A stretch of 64,000 nucleotides of DNA, from contig LLEY01000223.1 in the NCBI GenBank assembly GCA_001414485.1, positions 1-64,000 of the forward strand, given 5' to 3'. The position numbers and the translations under genes are program-made. The first letter of the stretch is position 1. Every line of letters starts with the position of its first letter. The notes below the pieces were generated by a model. The model saw only the letters and a list, made by a program, of their open reading frames with translations. It had not been told where the DNA came from and ran no database searches. Below are positions 1 through 10,340 of the stretch, one piece after another. The stretch comes from Calycina herbarum (taxonomy: Eukaryota > Ascomycota > Leotiomycetes > Helotiales > Pezizellaceae).

Positions 1-859
1 CTATTCTAGACCTATCTTATTATTTATCTAGCTATTACTTATTAGTTTAATAACCTAGTTATATAGAAGGCTGCTTTTAGTATACTAATTTATAAGATAA
101 TTCTTCTTTTAAACTACTAAAAATAGAGAAATACTTCTACTTTTACTATTAATATAAGTAATTATAGTAGTCTATTCTTAATTATCTAGCTAAACTACTT
201 TATCTCTACTACGTTTATCTATATATATAATAACTATAAAAGAAGTAATTATATCTATTATAAAGCTAGTCTTATTAAAATTCTAAAAATCGTAGTCTAG
301 AATACTATATTTTATTCTTATATTCTCTACTAGTTAAAACTATATACTAATAAGCTTAGGATCTTTATATAAGACTCTTTAAAAGTTATAAACGCGATTA
401 AAACACGTCTTTAAAACTAGTTATTATTATATAAATTAATATGTCTAAAGCTTTCTAATATATCTCTCTCTTTATAATTTAAGAATATAATTTATTATAT
501 CTTCTATACTAGTAAGCTAGAGTATAAACCTTCTAGTATCTAAATTAAGTATATATTAAATAATAATATCCTCTTCTAACTTAGTTAATTTAAGTAATTT
601 AAACTAGTATTTACTATAAGAAGATATACTGTTTATTCGATTATAAAGTATACTTTTAGTAATATTATAGAGTTTAGTAGCGTATCTACGACTTATTTTT
701 TTTATAGATCGAATAGCTTCTATTACTATATTAATTCGTACTTCTTAATCTTAAATTAGTATTATTATTATAGAGAAAACATATATTAAAGTAATAAGAT
801 AGGAAAATAAGAAAAAGTACGTAGTATACTAATATATACAGTATACTAATAAACTACGT
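1..859 (-). mobile_element. Pogo/Fot1-type DNA transposon, partial, RIP-degenerate (element D)
   Basis: The element is cut by the window edge and runs on the minus strand. Its terminal repeat ends at 859 and is followed by TA (860-861), the expected target site of Tc1/mariner-pogo elements. Read on the minus strand the terminus is ACGT, a T-rich stretch, then the word ATTAGTATACT twice at 17-bp spacing. The interior around 340-420 matches, in reverse, the N-terminal half of the transposase remnant at 58.3-58.5 kb. Every frame is broken by stops, as expected for CpA-to-TpA mutation, so it cannot encode a transposase. Confidence 0.75.
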
Positions 860-861
860 TA

Positions 862-2000
862 TAGAAATAGTCTAAAGCTGAATTTAAGAGAGAGTTAGAA
901 GAGAGAAAGATACTATTCTATATAATATCTATATTAAACGATTATAAAATCTTACTCTCGTTTAACTGTTTTCTAGTAATAACTATATCGCGTTTATATC
1001 TTTCTATATTAGTCTATAAAACTATAATACGACTTTCGTTATTAATATTAAAAGCTAAATCTATATCTAGTAGCTATTTAACAAACTTATTTATTATAAA
1101 ACTCGCTTCTTTAATTATCTATTTATATATAGACGTTATATAAGGTCTAATTTTAGTTAACTTATAAAGAACCGATTTCTATCTAAGGTCTCTCTATTAT
1201 ATAAGCGGTTATCCTTCGAATCTTAGCAGGTTCTATACTTCAAAAGAGTAGCAGGTTATTATTTATTTATATAAAGTCGTTAATAACTATAGAACCTCGA
1301 GAGATAGTAAATTTATACTAAATATCGAAGTTTAGTAGTAAAGGTATTCTATATCAGTTTTAATATTCTAAAACAGCCTCTTCTAGCGTCTAGCTCGTTT
1401 TCGCCTACTTTTCCTATATTATAGAAGTCTATTATATAGCTAGTATAAGACTATAGATTAGATATAGTTCCTATTAGGTCGATTTAGAGATATAGAGGAG
1501 TTAGGATCTAAAAAAGAAAGTACCTAAGTAGCTAAAAAGAACTGTTAAGAATTTCTAAGAGGTTTAGCTTAGTAAGAAGCTACGTTGAGACTAAGCTACC
1601 TCTCGCTCTATATAGAGAAGACCTGCTATCGACGTATATCTAATAAAAGAGAGTACTATAAGCAGTATAGTTAGCTTAGAAGTAAAATCATCCTTTTATA
1701 ATTCTAGAAAGTAGAAGACATATATAGAGATAGATATTATAAGAGCGAAAATCGTTTTAGAGCAAAGCTCGCCTATTAAGTATATAATAGAGGCGAGGCA
1801 GTTAGCCTATAGCAAGCTATAAAACACTAATTTAAAGATAACCCTTCTAGGCAGAATCAACAAACGGGCAATTCCCCTGAGTTCTTCTAAAGTTAAAAAG
1901 AAAGCAATAGTAGTAATGATAAAGGCCTATGAAAAGGTTAATCCCCTGAGTACGCCCCACGGTTTAGCTAAAGGTTCCGAATCTTTCAATATGCTCGAAA
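862..2000. other. AT-rich RIP-degenerate DNA, unidentified
   Basis: The stretch has the TA-rich, CA/TG-poor composition of the transposon regions, and no open frame of useful length. I could not assign it to a transposon family. Composition returns to normal gradually between about 1850 and 2120, which marks the left edge of the gene island. Confidence 0.5.
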
Positions 2001-2864
2001 AAGCTACGACTATACTAGCATTAAGGAGCAAACCTAAACATTAGAAGAAGTGCACCGCTTTGCCCTAATTATCAGCTGATGAGCAAATGTATATAGAACT
2101 TTTTATAGAAAGAGCGATTGTTAGGAGCGAGGACAAGGTGAAACCCCCGAGAAGCATGGAATATCGAGGAGAATAGGATCCGGGATGTTCCTTATCGATT
2201 CGTTTAAAGAGGGCAAGGAGGAGAGAGAGGAATATCTAGGGGTGCATATGTTAGCCTTTATTCTATACTTGCCAGTCTCATGACGTAAAAACATTATACC
2301 AACGTACCTCGATCCTATTCCAGGAGCATTACACCGTCTGGATAACTCTCTGGAATAGCACAAACCTGAGGACAGTGCACAAGACCAGAAGCACCCATGA
2401 CCGCCTAATTGTGCCCGCGTGTATGTGGTATCGGATAATTTCCTATGACTTCCTCACGATCCTCAGCATGCGCGTTCGAACCCTCGGAGTATTCTGCAGG
2501 TCCTCGTTCTCCTTGGAGAGAGCCTCGTGGTCGCCATGTTGTTGCAAAGGGATGAGCTCGCAGATGTTGGTGTTGTTTGTTCGTCGTTTGAGGATGTAGC
2601 ACACTAAGCTGCACAGCAGTAGAACGTATACTGATAGATGAATTGGGCGCTCTAGAGTAGAGCGTTAGTCGCCAATTCAGCTGCCCCATCCTATTTTGGG
2701 GAGATACATACCAAGGGCCGAAGTGGTATCGAATTTGAGGGATATCCATATTGTTGTCGCAATAAGGTTGCTGCAGAGGGTATTTTGTTAGCTAGGGGAC
2801 CAGCCCAGGAGAGCCCTCCCATATTGCTTCTGCCGTGCCCGTCGCACCGAGAAAAACAGCCGGG

Positions 2865-2909
2865 ACTGGTGCTGGTGCTGGTACTGGTACTGGTACTGGT
2901 ACTGGTACT
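2865..2909. repeat. Hexanucleotide microsatellite, GGTGCT/GGTACT type
   Basis: About seven copies of a six-base unit follow one another. The first copies read GGTGCT and the later ones GGTACT. Because the unit is a multiple of three it leaves every frame open and creates spurious Leu-Val, Gly-Thr or Ser-Thr repeats. Confidence 0.9.
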
Positions 2910-3784
2910 CACCAAAGCGCCACGAGCTGCGAGTTCTGGCCACGAGCCATCATCCGTCGAATCAAAAAGGTGATATGGATACCAGAATTTCCATGGCTGG
3001 ATGGGACAACATTCAACAGTCTGGAAGGAAGGAGAATCACGATCTGGCGCGCGCGCAGCAAAAGAAACGGCACAATACAGCAGGCAAGGCGAGGCTGACG
3101 GGATGCTCCCACGGAAATGGCCAAATCTGGGCTAGTCGGCCGCCATTGTCTTTTTGGTGGGGGCGGGGGTTGGGGTGTGCACGACGAGGAGACTGCCCAG
3201 CTGGACATGAAAAGTGGTCTCTCTTCCATTTCCTTCCTCCATCTCCATTTTTTCAAGACAATCGGAGAGTTGAGAGGGTATCCGACGTAGTAACGTAGGT
3301 ACAACTTTGACATTCAGGAACTTTCGTCCATTTTGGTGCATTTTTATCTGCTCGTGCAGAATCAGCTGGGATTGGCGAGAAACACTCCGACCCGAAAGTT
3401 TAAGATGAAGTTAGAGAAGGCAGTCAGGGTATGAGAAGGTCAGTTCGATAGCAAAAATGGTCTGCAATGCCTCCATAAGCACAACTCTCTTACTGCTCCT
3501 TTGGATTCTCAATTTGCCTCGTTTCTCACGATTTCTCGCGATGGTTTAATGTTTGGTTGAGAGACAGGTTTCCATCAACAATCGTATCGATGATTATACT
3601 CCGGGATCTGCTTCACAAGCAAAATATGGTAATGCAAACACAACATCATTATTGGAAGGCTATTACTCTTGCTTTCAGGTTCTGTTGCCTCCGGAAAATT
3701 ATTTGTCATTTCACATTCTCCTTTCCAAGTCCCCACGTATTCACGCTCACTAATAACAATAAAAGCGCCAGCAAATCCCAAGCT

Positions 3785-3955
3785 CGTACGTGCTCTACAT
3801 GCTCTAACTGGCTCGTTATTCCAACTTTTTAAGGCAATTGAGGTCAATTGTTCCAACTATTCGGGACAATCCTTTGAATTGTTCTAATGCCGAGGGCAAT
3901 TTGCTTGAGTTGCCCTGATGGCTAGCACAACCACTTAGGTAGGCAGGTACGCCAG
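3785..3955. repeat. Possible second member of the 4.7-kb MITE family
   Basis: The right arm (about 3890-3955), read in reverse, resembles the left arm of the element at 4702: both contain GTACCTGCC, a TACC block, AGCCA and AGGGCAA in the same order. The opposite arm (from about 3785) matches only weakly. Its core contains several CAATTG/AATTGTT words in inverted arrangement. Confidence 0.35.
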
Positions 3956-4264
3956 TTAAACAATTCGTCTGTTCATTCCGAACTTCATTCAGAAAGCATC
4001 AAATGTGTATATCCTGGTCGGGGGTCACCAAGACCCAGCACTCTCTGGTAGCATCATAGCCTCATTTGGAAAACTTCTCAAAGAAGAACCTTGATTTACA
4101 TGATCATTGCTTCAGTTCACTTGATCTGCCTAGCCAAAGGAAACATTCACCCGCATCACCCGCATCAATCGGATAGGGGTATCTTTGGTAAATAGAAAAG
4201 GTGGATCCAACTATGTTTACAAATAAGCCAAAATGAATTTTATTCAAAACACACAGCGGTTGTA

Positions 4265-4345
4265 GCCGATCTGGCGAAGTGGTGTAAATCCCTCCCCGTA
4301 CTGAGATTGAGTACCCCTTGTGGAAAGATCGAATCTGTGGGACCT
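4265..4345 (+). other. tRNA-like sequence with A and B boxes (possible SINE head)
   Basis: TGGCGAAGTGGT at 4272-4283 fits the polymerase III A-box consensus and GATCGAATC at 4327-4335 fits the B-box consensus. They lie 55 bp apart, as in a tRNA with a long variable arm. No matching acceptor stem can be formed around them, so this is not an intact tRNA gene. Chance matches to such short boxes are possible. Confidence 0.25.
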
Positions 4346-4701
4346 GGTTGCTTACCTAGTCTAGTGAAACTCCTGCTGATGTATATTTATATTTCATGAA
4401 TTCTATGAATTTGTTTTTGGTTCTGGTTTTCATATTTTTCTTTTTGAATTCTTACGCTTGGCGAGTCTCTGAGCCGGTCATGTTAGGAAAGTGGTCAAGC
4501 TCATATCATTACCACTTTCAGTCTTTTATTGCATTGGGGGACGGAGGCTAGTATATGTCTCAACACTCGTAACCAAAACTGGCGAATCGCGATGAAGCTT
4601 GACAAAGGAACTACACCGAGACTACCTGGATAGCTCCGTATAATATAGCGGTAGCTTGAGAGGAGAAATGCCCTGTACGGAGATGGGGTATATTTGGTCT
4701 C

Positions 4702-4937
4702 CCCCGGCGGACATCAAAAGTGGCAGAAATAGCAGGTTCGTACCTGCCCTACCCAGCTCGTTCTCCCAGCCACACAGGGCAAGTAACGTTGATCGTTCTA
4801 GACCTCTAGGTTATCATTTAAATTGTTCAAAATGTTTAGTGGAGTTTACTTGAATCGCCCTACATAGCTAGAACAACAAGCTAGGTAGGGCAGGTATAGA
4901 ACTGCTATTTACTGCCACTTTTAATGTCCACCGGGAA
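4702..4937. mobile_element. MITE-like element with long terminal inverted repeats
   Basis: The left arm (from about 4702) and the reverse complement of the right arm (ending about 4937) agree over roughly 70-90 bp: a CCGG.GGACAT block, AAAAGTGGCAG, a CTGCC.TACC block and AGCT.GTT follow in the same order with few differences. The middle contains a shorter inverted pair, GGGCAAGTAA against TTACTTGAATCGCCC. There is no coding capacity in 236 bp. The transposase that moves it is unknown. It shows no RIP-type decay. Confidence 0.65.
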
Positions 4938-5361
4938 GGTGTCTTCACTGTCTTACAACCCGATGATCATATCGGGCCAGTGTTTTCTATCGGTGCTAGG
5001 CTAGAGATGGGCCCCTCCCCCCACCTCTCCAGCGTGATGCTCTTCAAACTCGTTTGCATCAGATGCTGAGTATGGACAGTCTTTCACGGGGAGGGTTCGA
5101 ACTGTTAGGATGTTTTTTGGTCACAGGCCAGGTGTTTTTCAACGAACATTTGGGAGAATAAGTAATGTGTTTTAGCGATTCTACAAAACTGAGCGAGAAC
5201 AAAACGAAGAATCACCTTTTATCTTCAGAAGGAAAGAAATTCCTCTCCATAAAACCCAGCGAGGAGTTGAGGCACTGATGTGATTAATCGGCGCGTCTCA
5301 TTTCCATCTCCCTCTCTTCACTTGCATAGCAAAACCACAATTGATTTAATCTCAGGAAATT

Positions 5362-7056
5362 TTAGACCTTTCGCCTTATTCTCATTTGGGCATCCACAGG
5401 CGGAACCATGGTATTGAGCAAAGACTTTCGCTTGATCGGTTTCCCAATAAGCTCCACATCGTAATTCATAATGATGTACGCAAATGCTTGTTTCATCACC
5501 AGAGCAACGTACCACCTCCCTGGGCATGCATGTCTGCCATACCCGAGTGCAAGAAAAGATTGAGTCGGGGTGACAATCAACTCCCGCTCTGATGACCTCT
5601 CTCTCACAGTTTTCTCGTCCATATTCTCAAATGGGCGGACAAAACGGAATGGGTCAAAGATAGTCGGATTCGAGTAATTGCCAGGGTCAAGATGAATATT
5701 CTGTGTTGGGAAGCCGAAACGAACGCCTTGTGGAATTACAATGCCGTTGCCTAGATCGTATTCTCCTTCAGTAACATCACGGAAAAGCGTGGCCACGGAG
5801 ACGTCTGAAATACGCATTGATTCGCGTATGGAAGAATCCACTCTGTAGAGAGAGTCCACGGCTTCTGGCGTGTCAAGCCCATTGTATTGACTCGACACGT
5901 TTTTGCACTCTTTCTGGAGCTCGTGGATGATGTTTTCTTTATCCGGATGACGGTACAGATCGAGGATTGAGTGAGCAAAGACATAAACGACGGCAAAGAT
6001 AAGTGGTGTCATGAGAGCGATGAGTCGGTTGGCAATACTTGGGGCAATGAGTTGTAGTGGTCCATTCTTGTTTTGGTCCTTGGCGCAGGTTGCAACCAAC
6101 CATTGCAGAAAATCCTCCTGAATTGGCTGTCAGTAAATAAAAACATCAAATTCCTCCGAATTGTGGCTTACTGGAACATGCTCTGATTCTGTCACTTCCT
6201 TTCCATCTTGGAACTCCATGTATATGCGTATTCTTTCCTCGATGATGGGTACCAGCAGATTGATGGTACGCCTCTGGTAGTACTTTGCCCTCAGTGCGAT
6301 TATAGGTGCTGTGAACCATCTGACACAAGGAGGGAAACAGTTTATCACTGCTCCACCAAGTAAAACCGAGTTGGCATACAAACGTGATGCCTCCAGTAAC
6401 TTCTCGTCTCGACCCCCAGGCAAGCCTACCATCATGCGCTCAGCACTCCGGGCGATGACCTGGCCACAGACATCCCATCCATTGACGGTGCGCCACTCCG
6501 TAGATGTCCCCCAAATGTTCTTGAAAGCAAGATCATTTTCTTCCCAAGTCATGGGGGCGAAGCGGTGCATGTCTTTTTTGGACATCTTCCTACGCACCAC
6601 ATCGAAGTGAAGTGCATTCATATAAATATCTGGATCCCTGATGATATATGGCAGTTGAATGGTCCGTATCAAACCAAAGATGTTCGTGATTTTGCCTCCC
6701 GAAAGAATGTCGGGACGAGTGAGAACTTTGTGTAGCATGGTTGGTGGCAACATGACCACTGTTCTTCCAGTCCATGTTGTAGGAAGCGCAAAAGGACGAT
6801 TGAGTCCCTTGGAAATTTCGTTGTAACCCCTGGTTGCGTAGTCGCGAGTTGATAATATCGAACCAGCGACAGCTCGGAACATTGGGAAGGCTCCGGTGGG
6901 GGAAAGTCCAATGGTTTCCAGTTTTCCCCATAGCTCATTCTCTTTTTGGTTGTCAACACCTTTCGTTGCTACAAGTCGAAGTAGATACAACCCAACAGCG
7001 ACCAAAGCTAGTGCTGGCCAAACAGCTAATTTGTAACTTGTTGGGTCCATATTCAT
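5362..7056 (-). CDS. Cytochrome P450 monooxygenase
   Basis: Two exons, 7056-6172 and 6117-5362, flank a 54-nt intron (GTAAGC...CAG, phase 0) and give 546 residues, normal for a fungal P450. A hydrophobic anchor lies at about residues 10-31, so it probably sits in the ER membrane. The ExxR motif is E394-S-M-R397 and the heme loop is GYGRHACPG with ligand Cys493. The tail resembles fungal ent-kaurene-oxidase-like P450s. Two things are odd. The usual heme-loop phenylalanine is Leu486. The I-helix, normally with an acid/His-Thr-Thr/Ser group, reads FAVVYVFAHS (336-345) and has no threonine. It is divergent from O-methyltransferase 1 with 421 bp between start codons. It probably oxidises the aryl product of the neighbouring synthetase. 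The substrate is unknown. Confidence 0.93.
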
Positions 7057-7477
7057 ACCTTTCTTTCAAGAAAAAATATGATTGCCACTGAAAGGAGATC
7101 TGAAGAAACGTAGACCTATAATTGGACCAGTCGTAAGAAAGCCCCCAGAATTTGGTGGCTAGGAATGAGAACAGAATAATCTCTGGGGAAGTGCAAACTA
7201 GTTATAATTTTAGAGCGGCCCACTAAGCAGGAATAGTACTTTCTGTGTCCACCAGTAGAAGTTGTTTCCGAAAACCTTTGCCGTTTTGAGAAGGAAACAG
7301 AAGTGAGGTGAGTGTGGGGCGTTGGCTTTTCAAGTGAACTGAGGTGCATCCCTGGCGAAACCAACATATTTCGACTTGCTCACATGGCTATAAAGAACCA
7401 TTCTCCCCATAAGAAACTTGAGAGAGTCTGATATTTTGACTTTTTAAACCATCTTATCTATTCATATTCTTGAAAAA
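7057..7477. promoter_or_regulatory. Bidirectional promoter region, P450 / O-methyltransferase 1
   Basis: This 421-bp interval separates two divergent start codons and must hold both promoters. On the plus strand TATAAA lies at 7389-7394, 84 bp upstream of the O-methyltransferase start codon, a plausible TATA box. I see no clear palindromic activator site. Confidence 0.5.
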
Positions 7478-8863
7478 ATGGAATCCGCACTCAATCAGCT
7501 CAAGCTAGTCATAGCCGAGGGGGTTGATAAAGATCACCGCCAGCAGCTCATGCTTGAACTCCAGAACTTATCGAATGAGTTGGAAGAAACCAATGAAACC
7601 ATTCACAAATATGGACACGGTGTAACTATGATCCATTGAGTCTATGAAGCGGAAAGCAGTTGCTAACTAGCTTTAGAACCTTCGGTGCGCTTGTGTGAAA
7701 GTCGGCATCGACCTTGGCATTTTCAGACAGTTGAAAGAGTCAGCAGACAACTTGAAATTGAAAGAACTTGCAGACAAAACTGGAGCAAACCCGGTCTTAC
7801 TGAGTAAATATCAGGCCATCAGCAGAAACACCTTGTAATTTCCACTGATTTTCTATGTACAGATCGGTTGATGAGATTTCTATCGTCTATTGGCGCAATA
7901 CACGAGGTCGGAAAGGGCGAATTTAGTGCTAACAATGTCACCAAAAATCTCTCTGAGAAGGTTGCGGAAGCAGGAATCTCACATTTGTAAGTTCATGCAA
8001 GCTATATTTCCTCTTTCAGTGAACGGGATGATAATGTCAAACACAGCTTCGGAACGGCGGCACCCCTGGCCCAGGCTTTGCCCAACTACTTGAAAGTAAA
8101 CAAATATCAGAACCCTGATCATGAGCTGAATACGACCTTCCAAGCAGCTCACAAGACCCCCTTGTCTACCTTTGAGTGGATGGCTGAGCATCCAGAGCAT
8201 CTTTCGTCTTTCAATGACTACATGGCGCTTCGGCGCGCACCCAAAGTGAGCTGGCTTACCGTTTATCCGGTGAAGCAGGAAACGAAAGACTGGGATGCTT
8301 CGAAGGCAGTATTCGTCGATGTTGGTGGCGGTATTGGGCACCAGTGTGCTCAATTCAAGGAAGAATTTCCCGATGTCCCTGGTCGTATCATTCTTCAAGA
8401 CATGCCCCATTCGATTGCAGTTGCTTTGCCCACATCTGGGGTTGAAAGTACAGCACACAACTTCTTCGAACCGCAACCAATTCAAGGTATAGAACCAACA
8501 ACCTGGTTTCAATGATTTTTCATCGAAGCTAACTATCTTCTAGGAGCTAAATTCTACCACTTGAGGGGAATTCTGCATGACCATCCTCCATACAAGGTCA
8601 AGCAGGTACTCGAGGCCACAAAGTTGGCAATGACAGCCGAATCGATATTGCTCATAGACGAGATGATCTTTCCAGAGGTTGGGGTCAACAGTCACTGCGC
8701 CTCGATTGATATCACCATGCTCGAAGCTCTCGCCGGAATGGAGCGAACCGAGGAGCAGTGGCGAGAGACTTTCAAAGATGTGGGTCTCGAGTTGGTGAAC
8801 ACGTACACCTACAATCCATTGAGTTACGAAAGCGTCATGGATGTTCGCCTCCCCAGATTCTAG
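7478..8863 (+). CDS. SAM-dependent O-methyltransferase 1 (fungal class I-like)
   Basis: Five exons, 7478-7621, 7677-7803, 7863-7986, 8020-8486 and 8544-8863, join in frame to 393 residues. All four introns (33-59 nt) have GT...AG ends. The N-terminal half is the helical dimerisation domain (segments KVGIDLGIF and LADKTGA). The SAM-binding motif I is VDVGGGIGHQ near residues 231-240. The catalytic histidine is present in RGILHDH (about His299), followed by LLIDEM with the usual acidic residue. It probably transfers a methyl group to a phenol or enol hydroxyl of the pathway intermediate. The smallest intron (7987-8019, 33 nt) is short even for a fungus, but only that removal joins the frames. 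Confidence 0.9.
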
Positions 8864-10340
8864 AGTCATCTGAAGATTCGTGTGGGGATGTGGGAAGTGT
8901 TGGGTTGGTGGCTTTGGATCCTTGCCGAGAAACTTCTTTGACTGGTCGAGTAACTATGCAGGCACATGTACATGTAGACTTGCGGCGTGTGTCAACGGTG
9001 TTTCCTTGCGAACATTTCTTTAACAGTTGGCAGCTGGACGGACCAATAGAATTTTAAATCTGCTTCCACATTTGTTGGTGCTGTGAACGATGTCTCGTGC
9101 AGTACATTCAGCAATTATTATCATGTGATATGCTATTCCATTCAAAAGAGAGATGAATTTGAATAATCCGCACACAGAAATGGTACTTTTTTAACAGAAA
9201 TAGAAACATCTATTTCAAGTTGTGCGCCACATACCGTCACTACCCAGGTTGGTGCCAACGAAAACCCAGTTACTTGAGTGCTAGTTTTTACATTTCCTGA
9301 CATTCACAAAATTCCTACAAGATACTCGAAGCTACAGTTGGTAATAACCGAGGTAGTATGACATTGATCTTCAAAGAGTTGTGTGGTAATATGGAACTGT
9401 TAGTAAATTTACTCGGTTACCACAGTTTCCGACAGAACGCGGGCCGTTTCAAATTTGCAAGCCTCAGATTACTATGGATCCATTCTATTATAGAACTGGC
9501 TGCATCAACACCAACAGACCTTCTTAATCTGGTAATTTGTGATGGACAATACCAACTAATTGCGCCCCCATTCCACCTCCCATTCTCTCGGAAGTTGGGA
9601 AGAATTCTGCATGGACCCTGCGCCACAGAGTCACGGCCCGCCGTCCAACAAATTCTCCGGCTATATCTTCAACGGCAGTTTTCCCCATGCACACGCTCAC
9701 CACAAACGCGCACGCCCACCCCTCGGTTAGCAGGCGTCTATCTGCATTATGCAATTAATTACAACGGCGCCGCATGGGGTGGGCGACAACACAAACACAT
9801 TCTTCACATTACAATACTGCACTACAACATGCTTCATCACCAACTCATATGGGAACTTGATGATAACGGAGTTGGACCCAAAAAGAGGTATCAATTCCCT
9901 GTTTGCTAGAAGGATACGGGATAATGAAAAGGAAAAGCAAGTCAAAAGTACCCCATGCGTGATGAGTATGGAACGATCTGCAATGTCATGTCGGCGAACA
10001 GCTGAAGTGCTGTATGCATGCTTTTTCCGGATGTAGGAAACCCCACTCCGAAGATGGAAGCGTTGCATCATACCAGAATAGTTGCTTTGGTCGAAGGCCT
10101 TGACGATATGTTCTGTCGGGTATTGGAAAGTCTGGGTGGGGGAGAGAAAAAAGAACTGCGAATGCACCTCAATACTTCCGTAGGACTACATTTCCTACAT
10201 CGGACACAAGTTTTCTCGCGATTGTCAGTTCATGGCTTCACAAAATTGTGCAACACTTAGTATGAGAACAAAATATATTTCCAGCCAATTGTATCAACAG
10301 AAGACGATGAAATTCGGAAACCAAGAAAGCATTGCAATAT
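8864..10340. other. Convergent intergenic region without a recognisable gene
   Basis: The interval lies between the 3' ends of O-methyltransferase 1 (+) and the synthetase (-). Open frames of 183 codons (9358-9909, +) and 146 codons (9727-10167, -) overlap each other, match no family I recognise and lack obvious domains. They are more likely chance frames than genes. Confidence 0.5.

Larger units (their letters stand above)
2001..5361. other. Non-coding left flank of the gene cluster
   Basis: Composition is normal but I see no convincing gene. Open frames here are short, overlap on both strands and match no family I recognise. The stretch holds a hexanucleotide repeat, one clear and one possible inverted-repeat element, and a possible tRNA-derived sequence, listed separately. 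The last 300 bases before 5361 are downstream of the P450 gene. Confidence 0.5.

Noticed and set aside
2785..3098. Plus-strand frames with long Leu-Val or Gly-Thr runs
   Set aside because: The runs come from the hexanucleotide repeat at 2865-2909. The rest has no domain and overlaps other chance frames.
7890..8093. Separate small gene inside O-methyltransferase 1
   Set aside because: It is a shadow frame of exons 3-4 and their intron. The correct frame is part of the 393-residue protein.
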